NCBI RefSeq assembly: GCF_009268105.1
Contig: NZ_VWXM01000006.1
Coordinates: 1 to 32,250 of the forward strand
Direction of reading: 5' to 3'
DNA from: Candidatus Phytoplasma sacchari
GTDB taxonomy: Bacteria > Bacillota_I > Bacilli_A > Acholeplasmatales > Acholeplasmataceae
DNA: 32,250 nt
Part shown: piece by piece, positions 1-7,882 of the stretch
How the letters are laid out: each line of letters opens with the position of its first letter
How positions within the stretch are numbered: position 1 is the first letter of the stretch
Made by a program: the position numbers and the translations under genes
Notes under the pieces: model-generated
The model's database searches: none
Told to the model about the DNA's origin: nothing
The model's input: only the letters and a program-made list of their open reading frames with translations

Positions 1-49
1 TTTTTAATTTTTTTTAATTTTTTTTAATTTTTTTTAATTTTTTTTAATT
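1..49. repeat. A/T tandem repeat, 10-bp period
   Basis: Four perfect copies of a 10-bp unit (TTTTTAATTT) fill positions 1-40, and a partial fifth copy runs to about 48. The tract touches the window edge, so its true length is unknown. The 10-bp phasing of A/T tracts would be expected to give intrinsically bent DNA. No gene lies over it. Confidence 0.8.
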
Positions 50-91
50 AACAAAATTTTTTTTAATTAACAAAATATTAAATTTTGTTAA
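41..91. repeat. 19-bp direct repeat x2 followed by an inverted copy
   Basis: Two copies of a 19-bp unit (41-59 and 60-78, 18 of 19 identical) share the core TTAATTAACAAAAT. The core TTAACAAAAT at 67-76 then recurs inverted as ATTTTGTTAA at 82-91, giving a perfect 10-bp stem with a 5-base loop. Neither strand has a clear T-run after the stem, so a terminator role is weak. The order direct, direct, inverted resembles the larger array at 29106-29261. Confidence 0.7.
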
Positions 92-230
92 AGAATGACT
101 GTATTTAATAAAAAATTTTTCATCAAGAAAAAAACATATCACTCATAGATGATTATACAATATATTATTTAAAAAATAAACAATATTCTAAAAAAAATAA
201 AAAATAACTAATAAATAATGATAATAATAA

Positions 231-265
231 AATAATATTAATTAAAAAAAAAATTAATTATTATT
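231..265 (-). terminator. A/T hairpin downstream of the metal ATPase gene
   Basis: Arms at 231-243 and 252-265 are complementary apart from one inserted base. They are separated by an A-run that becomes a U-run loop on the minus strand. The hairpin lies just 3' of the ATPase stop codon on that strand, where a terminator is expected. It contains only A and T, so its stability is modest. Confidence 0.4.
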
Positions 266-287
266 ATTAGTAATAATTCTATTATTT

Positions 288-2267
288 TTATTTCAAAACT
301 CTTAAACAATTTAAAATAACTAAAATAGTACTAGTTTCATGTAAAATGCCAGCACATTGGAAAGGAATAGTAACAAAAAAATTTGTAATAGAAAGGATAA
401 TAATAACTAAAATAGAAAAAATTATATTTTGTTTTACAATTTTATTTAATTTAACTGATAATTGATGAGTATAAATTATTTTTCCCAAATCATTTTGTAT
501 TAAAACTATATCAGATAATTCAATAACAATATCACTTCCTTCTTGAAAAGTTATAGAAACGTCAGAATTAACTAAAGCTAAAGAATCATTAACTCCATCA
601 CCTATCATTGCTATAGGATTATATTTTTTTTTAATCTTTGTTGTATATTCAAGTTTATCTTCAGGCAAGCAATTAGATAAACATAAATCTAATAACAAAA
701 AAGAATTTGTATATTCAGCTACTTTTTCATTATCACCCGTCAACATTACAGTTTTAATTTTTTTATCTTTAAAATAATGAATCATATTTTTAGAAGAAGA
801 CCTTATTTTATCAGATAAAGCAATAACCATTATTATTTTTTCATTATGACTAAAATAAATAACTGTTTTACCTTGAGATAAAAATTTTTCAGTTTCTTTT
901 TTAATATTATCAGATATACAATAAAATGAATTATTAAAATAATTATATTTAGCTATATTATAACTACTTTTGCCTTCTTCATATTTTATTCCTATACCAA
1001 CAGAATTTGATACATTTATTCTTTTATTGTTCAATGGTTTTATAATATTTTTTAAATATTTTTGTATAGCAAAGGATATAGGGTGATTGGTATTTTTTTC
1101 CATTTCAAACAAAATATTTAAATATTCCTCCTTTTTATCTTCATCTATAGAATTACAAGAATTAAAAATAATTTTTTCAACATAAGGTTTTCCTTCAGTT
1201 AAAGTTCCTGTTTTATCAAAAATAATAGCCCTAATATTAGAAAAAACATCTAAAGATTTACCATTTTTTAATAAAATTCCTTTTTTAGCCAAATTAGAAA
1301 TTGCAGATAAAGTGGCTGGAATATCAGAAACTGCCAAAGCACAAGGAGAAGATACAGTTAAAAAAACCATCATTTTTTTAAAAATATTTTCAAATTTAAA
1401 ATATCCAAAAAATGGAAAATTAAAACGTAATTGACTTATTATAGAACTAATAAATAAAACTAATAAAACTATCAAAATAACAGTTCTAACATAAAAAGGT
1501 TCTATTTTTTTTATAAAAGAAGCTTTCTTAGAAACTTTTTTCTTTATTTTTTGACTTATTTTAAGAATTTTGTTAAAAATAGCATTATCAACGGTTTTGG
1601 TAATTTCAACAATCAAACTATTAGTTAAATTTATATTACTACCAAAAATTTTATCACCCTCTTTTTTTTCTATGGGCATGCTCTCGCCAGTTATGTTAGA
1701 TTCATCTATAAAAGAGCTTCCTGAAATAATAATACCATCCGAAGGTATTTGATCACCATTCAAAATTAATACTTTATCACCTATTTTTAATTCTTTAGTT
1801 TCTATTAAAGTAAAATCACCATTTTCATGATATAATCTTGCTTTTTCAGAAGTAATCTTAAAAAGATTGTTAATTTCCCTATGACTTTTATTTTCGATAT
1901 ACTCCTCTAGAAAATTAGCTCCTGCAAAAATAATAATTAACAAATTAGCTTCATTAAATTCTTTTAAATATATAGCACCTAAAGCTCCTAAAATCATCAA
2001 TATATGAATATTAGGAGTGAATTTACCTTCTTTTCTTGAATTTTGATAAGTTAATACAAAACCTTCAATAATAATATGATAACCAGAAAAAAACAAAATA
2101 AATATCGTGATTATAAATTGTAATAAACAATTGCTATCATAATTTTTAAATAAAATTTTATTAATATGAACAAAATTTAAAGGAACAAAAAAGAAAAAAT
2201 AAAATAAAACTCCACAAAAAAAAAGAAAAAAATGCTTTTTTTCATTTTTTTTTAAATATTGATTCAA
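288..2267 (-). CDS. P1B-type metal-transporting ATPase (probably a Co/Fe/Zn exporter)
   Basis: Membrane pump that would export transition-metal ions using ATP. All P-type landmarks are visible in the 659 residues: TGES (193-196) in the actuator domain, DKTGT with the phosphorylated Asp351, the HP motif of P1B pumps (395-396), TGDN (510-513) and GDGVND (556-561). The metal-site motif in the fourth core helix is SPC (307-309) rather than CPC, and the last helix region carries HETST (643-647). SPC with HExxT is the pattern known for the P1B-4 subgroup (CoaT/PfeT type), which also often lacks an N-terminal heavy-metal domain, as here. The protein starts directly with hydrophobic helices at about 13-30 and 48-72. 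The start is TTG, with GGAGA eight bases upstream. The substrate is inferred from motifs only. Confidence 0.9.
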   Translation of the reverse strand: MNQYLKKNEKKHFFLFFCGVLFYFFFFVPLNFVHINKILFKNYDSNCLLQFIITIFILFFSGYHIIIEGFVLTYQNSRKEGKFTPNIHILMILGALGAIYLKEFNEANLLIIIFAGANFLEEYIENKSHREINNLFKITSEKARLYHENGDFTLIETKELKIGDKVLILNGDQIPSDGIIISGSSFIDESNITGESMPIEKKEGDKIFGSNINLTNSLIVEITKTVDNAIFNKILKISQKIKKKVSKKASFIKKIEPFYVRTVILIVLLVLFISSIISQLRFNFPFFGYFKFENIFKKMMVFLTVSSPCALAVSDIPATLSAISNLAKKGILLKNGKSLDVFSNIRAIIFDKTGTLTEGKPYVEKIIFNSCNSIDEDKKEEYLNILFEMEKNTNHPISFAIQKYLKNIIKPLNNKRINVSNSVGIGIKYEEGKSSYNIAKYNYFNNSFYCISDNIKKETEKFLSQGKTVIYFSHNEKIIMVIALSDKIRSSSKNMIHYFKDKKIKTVMLTGDNEKVAEYTNSFLLLDLCLSNCLPEDKLEYTTKIKKKYNPIAMIGDGVNDSLALVNSDVSITFQEGSDIVIELSDIVLIQNDLGKIIYTHQLSVKLNKIVKQNIIFSILVIIILSITNFFVTIPFQCAGILHETSTILVILNCLRVLK

Positions 2268-2516
2268 TATAAACTTCTCCTAATATATATTAAATATTAT
2301 TCTGTAATATTAATTAAATATTGATAAAAATTTATTTTTAATATTAAAAAATATAAAATTTGACAATTAAAAAATTTAATTATAAATATAAAATGAAATT
2401 AAAATAATAAAATCAAAATTATAATAGTAAAAAAATAAAAAATTTTTTAGTTATCTATTTTTTAATATTTAATTTCAATATAAATTATTATGACAATTAT
2501 TTTTTAATTTTATTAA

Positions 2517-3404
2517 CTATAAATTCTCTATCTCTATACTATCTTCTGATCTTTTAATCATTTCTTCAAAATATTTCTTAATAACGCTTTCTATTTTATT
2601 TCTAACTTCTGAATTAATAGGATGAGCGATATCTAAAAATTCTGGTGAATCTTCATCATTATTATCAGTTACTTCAGAATCTGCATTTTTTTTGTTATTT
2701 AGATAATTTTTCTTAAATTTTTTAATATTATCATTAATTCCATCATCTTCCTTAATTCCATCATCTTCCTTAGGAAATTTAGGAACACTAGGCATAGCAA
2801 TAAAAATGCCTTCATCACCTTGAATTATTTTAATATTACGTACCGCAAAAGAATTATCAAAAGTTATAGAAGCAATTCCTTTTAATCTATTTTGACTTTT
2901 ATATTTTTTTTTAATCCTAACAGAAGTAACATGAAAATTATTATAATCAACATCACTATTTAATTTTATCTCTATTCTATCATTTGAATTTGTTATCATT
3001 TCTTTATAATAATGAGAAATTTCTTTAACTATAATTTGACGAGTTTCTGAATTAATAGGATTAGCAATATCTAAAAAACGTCTTCTTTTCTTTTTCTTTA
3101 ATTCTTCTTTTCTTTTTTCAAACTTTTCTTTATCTATATTTTCATATCCATGTGTTAATATAAATTCTTCTATTTTTTTTATTTCTAATTCTTCTTTTTT
3201 AATTTCTTCCTCTAACTCTAATTTTATTTTTCTTCTAATACTTGGCATTCCTAAAAAAACACCCTTTTCATTTTCAAAAATTTTTATATTATGAACTACA
3301 AAAGCATTATCAAAAGTTATTGAAGCAATCCCTTTTAACAAAAATAATAACCTACTTTTTGTGTTTTCTTTAATTTTTTTGATTCTAATGTAGGTAATTT
3401 TCAT
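2517..3404 (-). CDS. spoVG: Tandem two-domain SpoVG-family protein
   Basis: SpoVG proteins are small (about 85-100 residues) nucleic-acid-binding regulators found across Firmicutes. Here 295 residues hold two SpoVG units. Unit 1 (about 1-138) has KGIASITFDNAFVVHNIKI and MPS (53-55), then FLDIANPINS (110-119). Unit 2 (about 157-285) has KGIASITFDNSFAVRNIKI and MPS, then FLDIAHPINS (256-265). Each has a charged insertion of about 50 residues at the same place, between MPS and FLDIA. The frame is open for 24 more codons upstream, but the ATG at 3404 is chosen because GGGGGA lies just before it and SpoVG homology begins there. It lies downstream of rsmA, as in the Bacillus ksgA-spoVG neighbourhood. 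The duplicated form is unusual, and its role here is unknown. Confidence 0.9.
   Translation of the reverse strand: MKITYIRIKKIKENTKSRLLFLLKGIASITFDNAFVVHNIKIFENEKGVFLGMPSIRRKIKLELEEEIKKEELEIKKIEEFILTHGYENIDKEKFEKRKEELKKKKRRRFLDIANPINSETRQIIVKEISHYYKEMITNSNDRIEIKLNSDVDYNNFHVTSVRIKKKYKSQNRLKGIASITFDNSFAVRNIKIIQGDEGIFIAMPSVPKFPKEDDGIKEDDGINDNIKKFKKNYLNNKKNADSEVTDNNDEDSPEFLDIAHPINSEVRNKIESVIKKYFEEMIKRSEDSIEIENL
2734..2769. repeat. 18-bp exact tandem duplication inside spoVG
   Basis: Two identical 18-bp units (2734-2751 and 2752-2769) lie head to tail in frame. They produce the repeated peptide EDDGIK/EDDGIN in the acidic insertion of the second SpoVG unit. The perfect identity suggests recent slippage. 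Confidence 0.85.
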
Positions 3405-3538
3405 TTTTATTCCCCCATTTTTACCTTTTTTTAAGTAATTAATTATATTAATATATTCTACAAAGTATTCTATCATATTATTAATAGATATAGTTTTATT
3501 TATAACTTTGTTATCATATAATTTTATAGTTTATTATA

Positions 3539-4378
3539 TTAATATGTTTTACAAATTAAATCTTTATGAAAAAAATTATAAAAAAAACTGGATATTTCTT
3601 TAAATCTTAAAATATCTATTTGTTCCGCTCTAATATTCAAAGGTATTTGATATTTTTTTAAAAAAAACAATATTTTCTCTTTTGATATTGAAAAATTAAT
3701 ACTTAGATTATTTATTAGTTTTTTTCTTTTATAACAAAAAGAAGCTTTTAAAAATAAAAAAAATTCATTTTTTATAAATAATTTTTCTTTTTCGCTTAAT
3801 AACAATTTATCAAATTTTAAAACTATTCCATCAACTTTAGGTTTTGGAAAAAAAGAAGTATTTTTAACAACTCTAATTTTAGTAATATTAGTTAAAGATT
3901 GTAAAAAAACACTTAAAAAACAATTACATTTTTTTTTTTCTCTAGATAAAATTCTCAATCCCATTTCTTTTTGAATAAGAAAAATAAAACTTTTAACTCT
4001 ATCTAGAAATAAAATTTTAAATATTAAAGGACTTGTTATATTATAAGGTAAATTACCAATCATAACTAAATCTTCTTTTGAAAAATATTTATTAAAATCT
4101 AAAACAAAATCTCTTTTTAAAACATCATCATAAATAACAAAAATATTTTTATAATTATCAAATTCTAAAAAAGGTTTTAAAGATTTATCAATTTCATATG
4201 TTAAAACTTTTTTAGCTTTTTTAGATATTAAACGAGTTAAAACTCCTTTGCCTGATCCGATTTCTACAACATTTTTATTTTGAAAATCTGATTTTTGTAA
4301 AATTAATTTTAATAAATTTTTATCATTTAAAAAATTTTGTCCATATTTTTTTTTAAATATGTGTTTTTTATTTTCCAT
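3539..4378 (-). CDS. rsmA: 16S rRNA adenine dimethyltransferase RsmA (KsgA)
   Basis: Dimethylates two adjacent adenines in the 3' terminal hairpin of 16S rRNA using S-adenosylmethionine, acting late in small-subunit assembly. The 279 residues carry the family opening GQNFL (13-17), the SAM-binding loop EIGSGKG (39-45), the acidic YEID (61-64) and the catalytic motif GNLPYN (108-113). Length is normal. An ATG start follows an A-rich leader without a strong ribosome-binding site. It lies 32 bases after the HD phosphohydrolase gene and upstream of spoVG, as in other low-GC Firmicutes. Loss of this enzyme gives kasugamycin resistance in other bacteria. Confidence 0.97.
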   Translation of the reverse strand: MENKKHIFKKKYGQNFLNDKNLLKLILQKSDFQNKNVVEIGSGKGVLTRLISKKAKKVLTYEIDKSLKPFLEFDNYKNIFVIYDDVLKRDFVLDFNKYFSKEDLVMIGNLPYNITSPLIFKILFLDRVKSFIFLIQKEMGLRILSREKKKCNCFLSVFLQSLTNITKIRVVKNTSFFPKPKVDGIVLKFDKLLLSEKEKLFIKNEFFLFLKASFCYKRKKLINNLSINFSISKEKILFFLKKYQIPLNIRAEQIDILRFKEISSFFYNFFHKDLICKTY

Positions 4379-4410
4379 TTTTTTATCTATTTATAAATTT
4401 CATATTTATT

Positions 4411-5685
4411 TTATTGTTTTCTATAAAAAAACTTGAAATTTTTTTTTTTATTTTGTATTAAACAATTAATAAAAAATGACTTTTTACTTAATTTTTGAAT
4501 TTTATTTTTTTTATTTTTATCCAAATTATAAATTAAAATTTGTTCACCAAAATTTTTTTTATTTTCGCAATAAGTATTTGGGGTTATTTTTTTTTCTTGG
4601 GTATAATAAAAAATTTCCTCTTCATTTTTAAAACTATTTAAAATTTTACTTTTTTTATTAAATATATCGTTTTTATCTGAAAAAGACCAAATATTACGAT
4701 TTAAAAAATCTTTACATAAATTAGATAAAATCAAGTCTTTTTCATTTTTAAAATAAAAAATTAAACTATTAATATAAAAATCATCTATTTCTAAATAATA
4801 ATTAATATTATTTTTATTCTTTATAAATTTTTTAAATAAAGAAATAATGGATTCTAAATCAAAAGCATATTTTGAATTAACTAAATATTGGATTCTATGA
4901 AAAATTTTTTCTAAAATAATAGAATAACCTATAACTTTTGGATGATAATAAACTTGATTATACATATGATATCTGCTTATTAAATAATTTTCTATAGAAG
5001 AAACACCACTTTGCTTAAAAACAACTTGATTATTTTCAATATCTATGATCCTTATAAGCCTATCAGTATCGATAAATCCATAACTAACTCCTACAAAAAA
5101 AGCATCCCTCTTCAAATAATCCAAACGATCAAAATCTAATTGACTAGATAAAAGCTGTTCTATCAATTTAAATTTACCTTTTTTTTTAATAATAGAAGAT
5201 ACATCATGTTTAAACTCTTCATCAATTTCGTTTAATATTGAAATAATTTCAGAATTAGAAACTATAATTTGAGCGCTTTTATCTTCATGTTTAGTTTTAA
5301 AAATATTTTCAAAAACATGAGAATATGCTCCATGACCTACATCATGTAATAAAGATGAAGTTAAAAGTAATAACTTTGTTCTTAAATGAATTTTATTGTT
5401 TAAAAAAAAAGAATTAGTTTCTAAAAATTTTCTAGCTAGTTCATATACTCCCAAACTATGAGTAAAACGTGAATGTTCAGCGCCGTGATAAACAATATTA
5501 ACACAACCTAATTGTTTAATTCTTCTTAATCTTTGCATAACACTAGTATCAACTATTTTTTTAAGAAATACATAATCAAAATAAATATAACCATAAATAG
5601 GATCTCTAAAAACTTCTGGTTTTAAGAATTTATCTAATTTTTTTTCTAACTCTTTGTTTTTTTTAAATTCAAAAAAATTAGTCAT
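4411..5685 (-). CDS. HD-domain phosphohydrolase, YwfO/dNTPase-like
   Basis: Metal-dependent phosphohydrolase of the HD superfamily, related to Bacillus YwfO and to Firmicute dNTP triphosphohydrolases. Such enzymes hydrolyse dNTPs and influence the nucleotide pool. The N-terminal half shows FRDPIYGYI (26-34), QRLRRIKQLG (51-60), HSRFTHSLGVYE (71-82), the metal-binding LLHDVGHGAYSH (112-123) and LDFDRLDYL (about 183-191). This is the full set of His and Asp ligands expected. The C-terminal about 150 residues are Lys/Asn-rich and poorly conserved. Length (424) is typical. Substrate specificity cannot be read from the sequence. It lies 32 bases upstream of rsmA on the same strand, so the two may be cotranscribed. 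Confidence 0.9.
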   Translation of the reverse strand: MTNFFEFKKNKELEKKLDKFLKPEVFRDPIYGYIYFDYVFLKKIVDTSVMQRLRRIKQLGCVNIVYHGAEHSRFTHSLGVYELARKFLETNSFFLNNKIHLRTKLLLLTSSLLHDVGHGAYSHVFENIFKTKHEDKSAQIIVSNSEIISILNEIDEEFKHDVSSIIKKKGKFKLIEQLLSSQLDFDRLDYLKRDAFFVGVSYGFIDTDRLIRIIDIENNQVVFKQSGVSSIENYLISRYHMYNQVYYHPKVIGYSIILEKIFHRIQYLVNSKYAFDLESIISLFKKFIKNKNNINYYLEIDDFYINSLIFYFKNEKDLILSNLCKDFLNRNIWSFSDKNDIFNKKSKILNSFKNEEEIFYYTQEKKITPNTYCENKKNFGEQILIYNLDKNKKNKIQKLSKKSFFINCLIQNKKKNFKFFYRKQ

Positions 5686-5754
5686 AATTTTTAATAAATA
5701 AAATATCTCTTTCTGATTTTATTTATATTTATTCAAATATAAAAAAAATAAATT

Positions 5755-6357
5755 TTAAAAAACTAAAATTTCATCTAATAATCGAATAAAATCACCATTT
5801 TTTAGTAAAAAAGCACTTCCATCATCAGTATCCAAATGACATTCCAAAACAAAACTATTATCTACTCTACATAAAACTTTACCTAAAATACCTGGTTTAA
5901 TACCTTCTATTTTAATATTCACTAATTGTTTATCTTTTACTTTTAGTTCTTCTGCGTCTTTTTTATTTAAATGTATATGTCTATCCGGAATAATAACACC
6001 TTCTGATATTTTTACTTGTCCCTTTGGTCCAATAAGAGTAGCTTGTCCAGAATTACTAATATCTCCAGATGATCTAATAGGCGCATTAAACTTACATCTT
6101 AAGTTATCGCTTTGACTTACTTCTACTTGATTAAAATTTCTAACAGGTCCTAAAACACGAACACCGATTAAAATTTTTCCTTCATCGCTTAAAACATCAA
6201 TTTTTTCTTCAGCAGCATATTGACCTGTTTGTTTTAAATTTTTAAAACATTTTAATTGATAATTAAAACTACCAAATAAAATATCTATAGTTTCTTGTGT
6301 TAAATGAACATGTCTTCCGGATATGCCTACAGGAATTTTTTTTTTAATACAAAACAT
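5755..6357 (-). CDS. pduL: PduL-type phosphate acyltransferase
   Basis: Interconverts acyl-CoA and acyl-phosphate. In a small fermenter it would make acetyl phosphate from acetyl-CoA, which acetate kinase turns into ATP. The 200 residues match the two-fold PduL pattern: PVGISGRHVHL near 9-19, QTGQYAAEEK, a GPVRNFNQVEVS segment, and a second RHIHL block that supplies further zinc-ligand histidines. Pta of the ordinary type is unrelated. PduL-like enzymes have been described as the Pta replacement in phytoplasmas, which supports the taxonomic guess. No microcompartment targeting extension or shell gene is seen, so it is taken as cytosolic. The ATG start has AGGA nine bases upstream. It diverges from ychF across a 343-bp gap. 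Confidence 0.93.
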   Translation of the reverse strand: MFCIKKKIPVGISGRHVHLTQETIDILFGSFNYQLKCFKNLKQTGQYAAEEKIDVLSDEGKILIGVRVLGPVRNFNQVEVSQSDNLRCKFNAPIRSSGDISNSGQATLIGPKGQVKISEGVIIPDRHIHLNKKDAEELKVKDKQLVNIKIEGIKPGILGKVLCRVDNSFVLECHLDTDDGSAFLLKNGDFIRLLDEILVF

Positions 6358-6700
6358 AATATAATATCCTAAAATCTCCTTTAATTAAAAAAATAATAAA
6401 TATAAATACATAATATAAAAAAACAAACATACTTTTTAATTTAATATTCAATAAAAAAATAGTATATAATATTTAATATGCGTTTTTTAAACCTATTTTT
6501 TATAAAATTAAAAATTGATTTATTATTAAACTTATAATAATTTAATTTAAATGATTATTAAAACTAATTTTTATATAGATAAATTTTCAAATTATATTTT
6601 GTATTTATATTATGTTACTTTAATTATATAATAAAATTTAATAAATTGAAAATTCATTTATTTTTAAAACAATAATAAGAAAGGAATTAAAGATAATATT
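6358..6700. other. Divergent intergenic region between pduL and ychF
   Basis: This 343-bp A/T-rich gap must hold promoters for both directions. A TATAAT hexamer is present on the plus strand at 6627-6632, but no matching -35 at 16-18 bp was found. Two tiny ATG frames (6479 and 6551, 19 and 26 codons) have no ribosome-binding site and look like chance. No RNA gene was recognised. Confidence 0.6.
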
Positions 6701-7780
6701 ATGAAAGTTGGTATTGTAGGTTTACCAAATGTTGGAAAATCCACTTTATTTAATATTTTGACTAAATCAAAAGTATTAGAAGCAAATTATCCATTTGCTA
6801 CCATAAATCCAAATAAAGGTATTGTTATTGTGCCAGAACCAAGATTAGATGCTTTAGCTAATATATTCAAATCTCAAAAAAAAATTCCAACACAAATAGA
6901 ATTTGTAGATATAGCAGGATTAGTTAAAAATGCTTCTAAAGGTCAAGGATTAGGGAATCAATTTTTAAGCAATATAAGAGATGTAGATGCTATATGTCAT
7001 ATTATAAGATGTTTTGATAACCCAAATATTGTTAATGTAATGGAAAAAGTTGATCCTATAGAGGAAATAGAAATTATAGAAACAGAAATTATTTTATCTG
7101 ATTTAGAACAAATAGAAAGACGTATTAAAAAAACAAATAAACAAAATTTGAAAGAAATAGAAATTTTAGAAAAAATAAAAGAATATTTATTTTCATTAGG
7201 AGAAAAAAAAATATATCAAAAAGAATTAAGCAATGAAGAAATAAAAACAATAAAAAATTTTAATTTAATTTCTTTTAAACCAAAAATATATATAGGAAAT
7301 TTTGAAGAGAAAGACTTAAATAATTTATCAGAAAATATTTTTTTTCAACAAATAATTAACTACAGTAAAAATAAAAATATTCATTTCATACCAATATGTA
7401 TAATATTAGAAAAAAAAATACTTGAATTTGAAATCCAAGAACAAAATAAAATTCTAAAATTATATAAAATAAAAAATAATGCATTGAATCAAATTATTCA
7501 AAAAAGCTACGAAATTCTCAATTTGCAAACTTATTTCACTACAGGACAAAAAGAAAGCAAAGCATGGTCTTTTTTAAAAGGTATGACAGCTCCAGAATGT
7601 GCTGGAATTATACATACAGATTTTCAAATTGGTTTTATCAAAGCAGAAGTTTTTAATTATGAAGATCTAATAAAATATCAAGATTTAATTAATTTAAAAA
7701 AAAGAGGTAAAATAAGACTTGAAGGCAAAAAATATTTAGTTCAAGATGGAGATATAATAACTTTTTTCTTTAATGTTTAA
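6701..7780 (+). CDS. ychF: Ribosome-associated GTPase/ATPase YchF (OLA1 family)
   Basis: Universal Obg-family P-loop NTPase that binds ribosomes and, in studied members, prefers ATP. The 359 residues begin with the Walker A loop GLPNVGKS (7-14). They continue with a switch/G3 region DIAGLVKNASKG, in which family members carry a hydrophobic residue in place of the catalytic Gln. The TGS domain at the C-terminus has AWSFLKGMTAPECAG and ends QDGDIITFFFNV, a near-universal YchF tail. A purine-rich AAAGGA lies about 15 bases upstream of the ATG, somewhat far. It is the first gene of the plus-strand block. A perfect 17-bp inverted repeat covers its stop codon. Confidence 0.97.
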   Translation: MKVGIVGLPNVGKSTLFNILTKSKVLEANYPFATINPNKGIVIVPEPRLDALANIFKSQKKIPTQIEFVDIAGLVKNASKGQGLGNQFLSNIRDVDAICHIIRCFDNPNIVNVMEKVDPIEEIEIIETEIILSDLEQIERRIKKTNKQNLKEIEILEKIKEYLFSLGEKKIYQKELSNEEIKTIKNFNLISFKPKIYIGNFEEKDLNNLSENIFFQQIINYSKNKNIHFIPICIILEKKILEFEIQEQNKILKLYKIKNNALNQIIQKSYEILNLQTYFTTGQKESKAWSFLKGMTAPECAGIIHTDFQIGFIKAEVFNYEDLIKYQDLINLKKRGKIRLEGKKYLVQDGDIITFFFNV

Positions 7781-7819
7781 ATTTTATTTTTATATTTAAC
7801 ATTAAAAATAAAATTTAAA
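7776..7819 (+). terminator. Perfect 17-bp inverted repeat at the ychF 3' end
   Basis: Arms 7776-7792 and 7803-7819 are exact reverse complements, with a 10-base loop. The left arm includes the ychF stop codon. The stem is entirely A/T and lacks a following T-run, so it may be a weak terminator or a 3' end stabiliser. It separates ychF from ileS. Confidence 0.5.
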
Positions 7820-7882
7820 TAAAAATTGAATTTAAAAATTACATTTAATTTGCTATTTACTTTAATTAGGAGAAAAATTATA

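Noticed and set aside
2360..2388. Plus-strand promoter TTGACA-17-TAAATA between the ATPase and spoVG
   Set aside because: No plus-strand gene follows; such hexamers are expected by chance in this A/T-rich gap. Antisense RNA to spoVG is possible but unsupported.
3405..3476. N-terminal extension of SpoVG from an upstream ATG
   Set aside because: The ATG at 3404 has a strong GGGGGA site and begins exactly at the SpoVG homology.
6479..6631. Two small ATG frames (19 and 26 codons) in the pduL-ychF gap
   Set aside because: No ribosome-binding site, low-complexity composition and no recognisable motif.
7826..7882. N-terminal extension of IleRS from a TTG
   Set aside because: The ATG at 7883 has TTAGGAGA upstream and coincides with the start of family homology.
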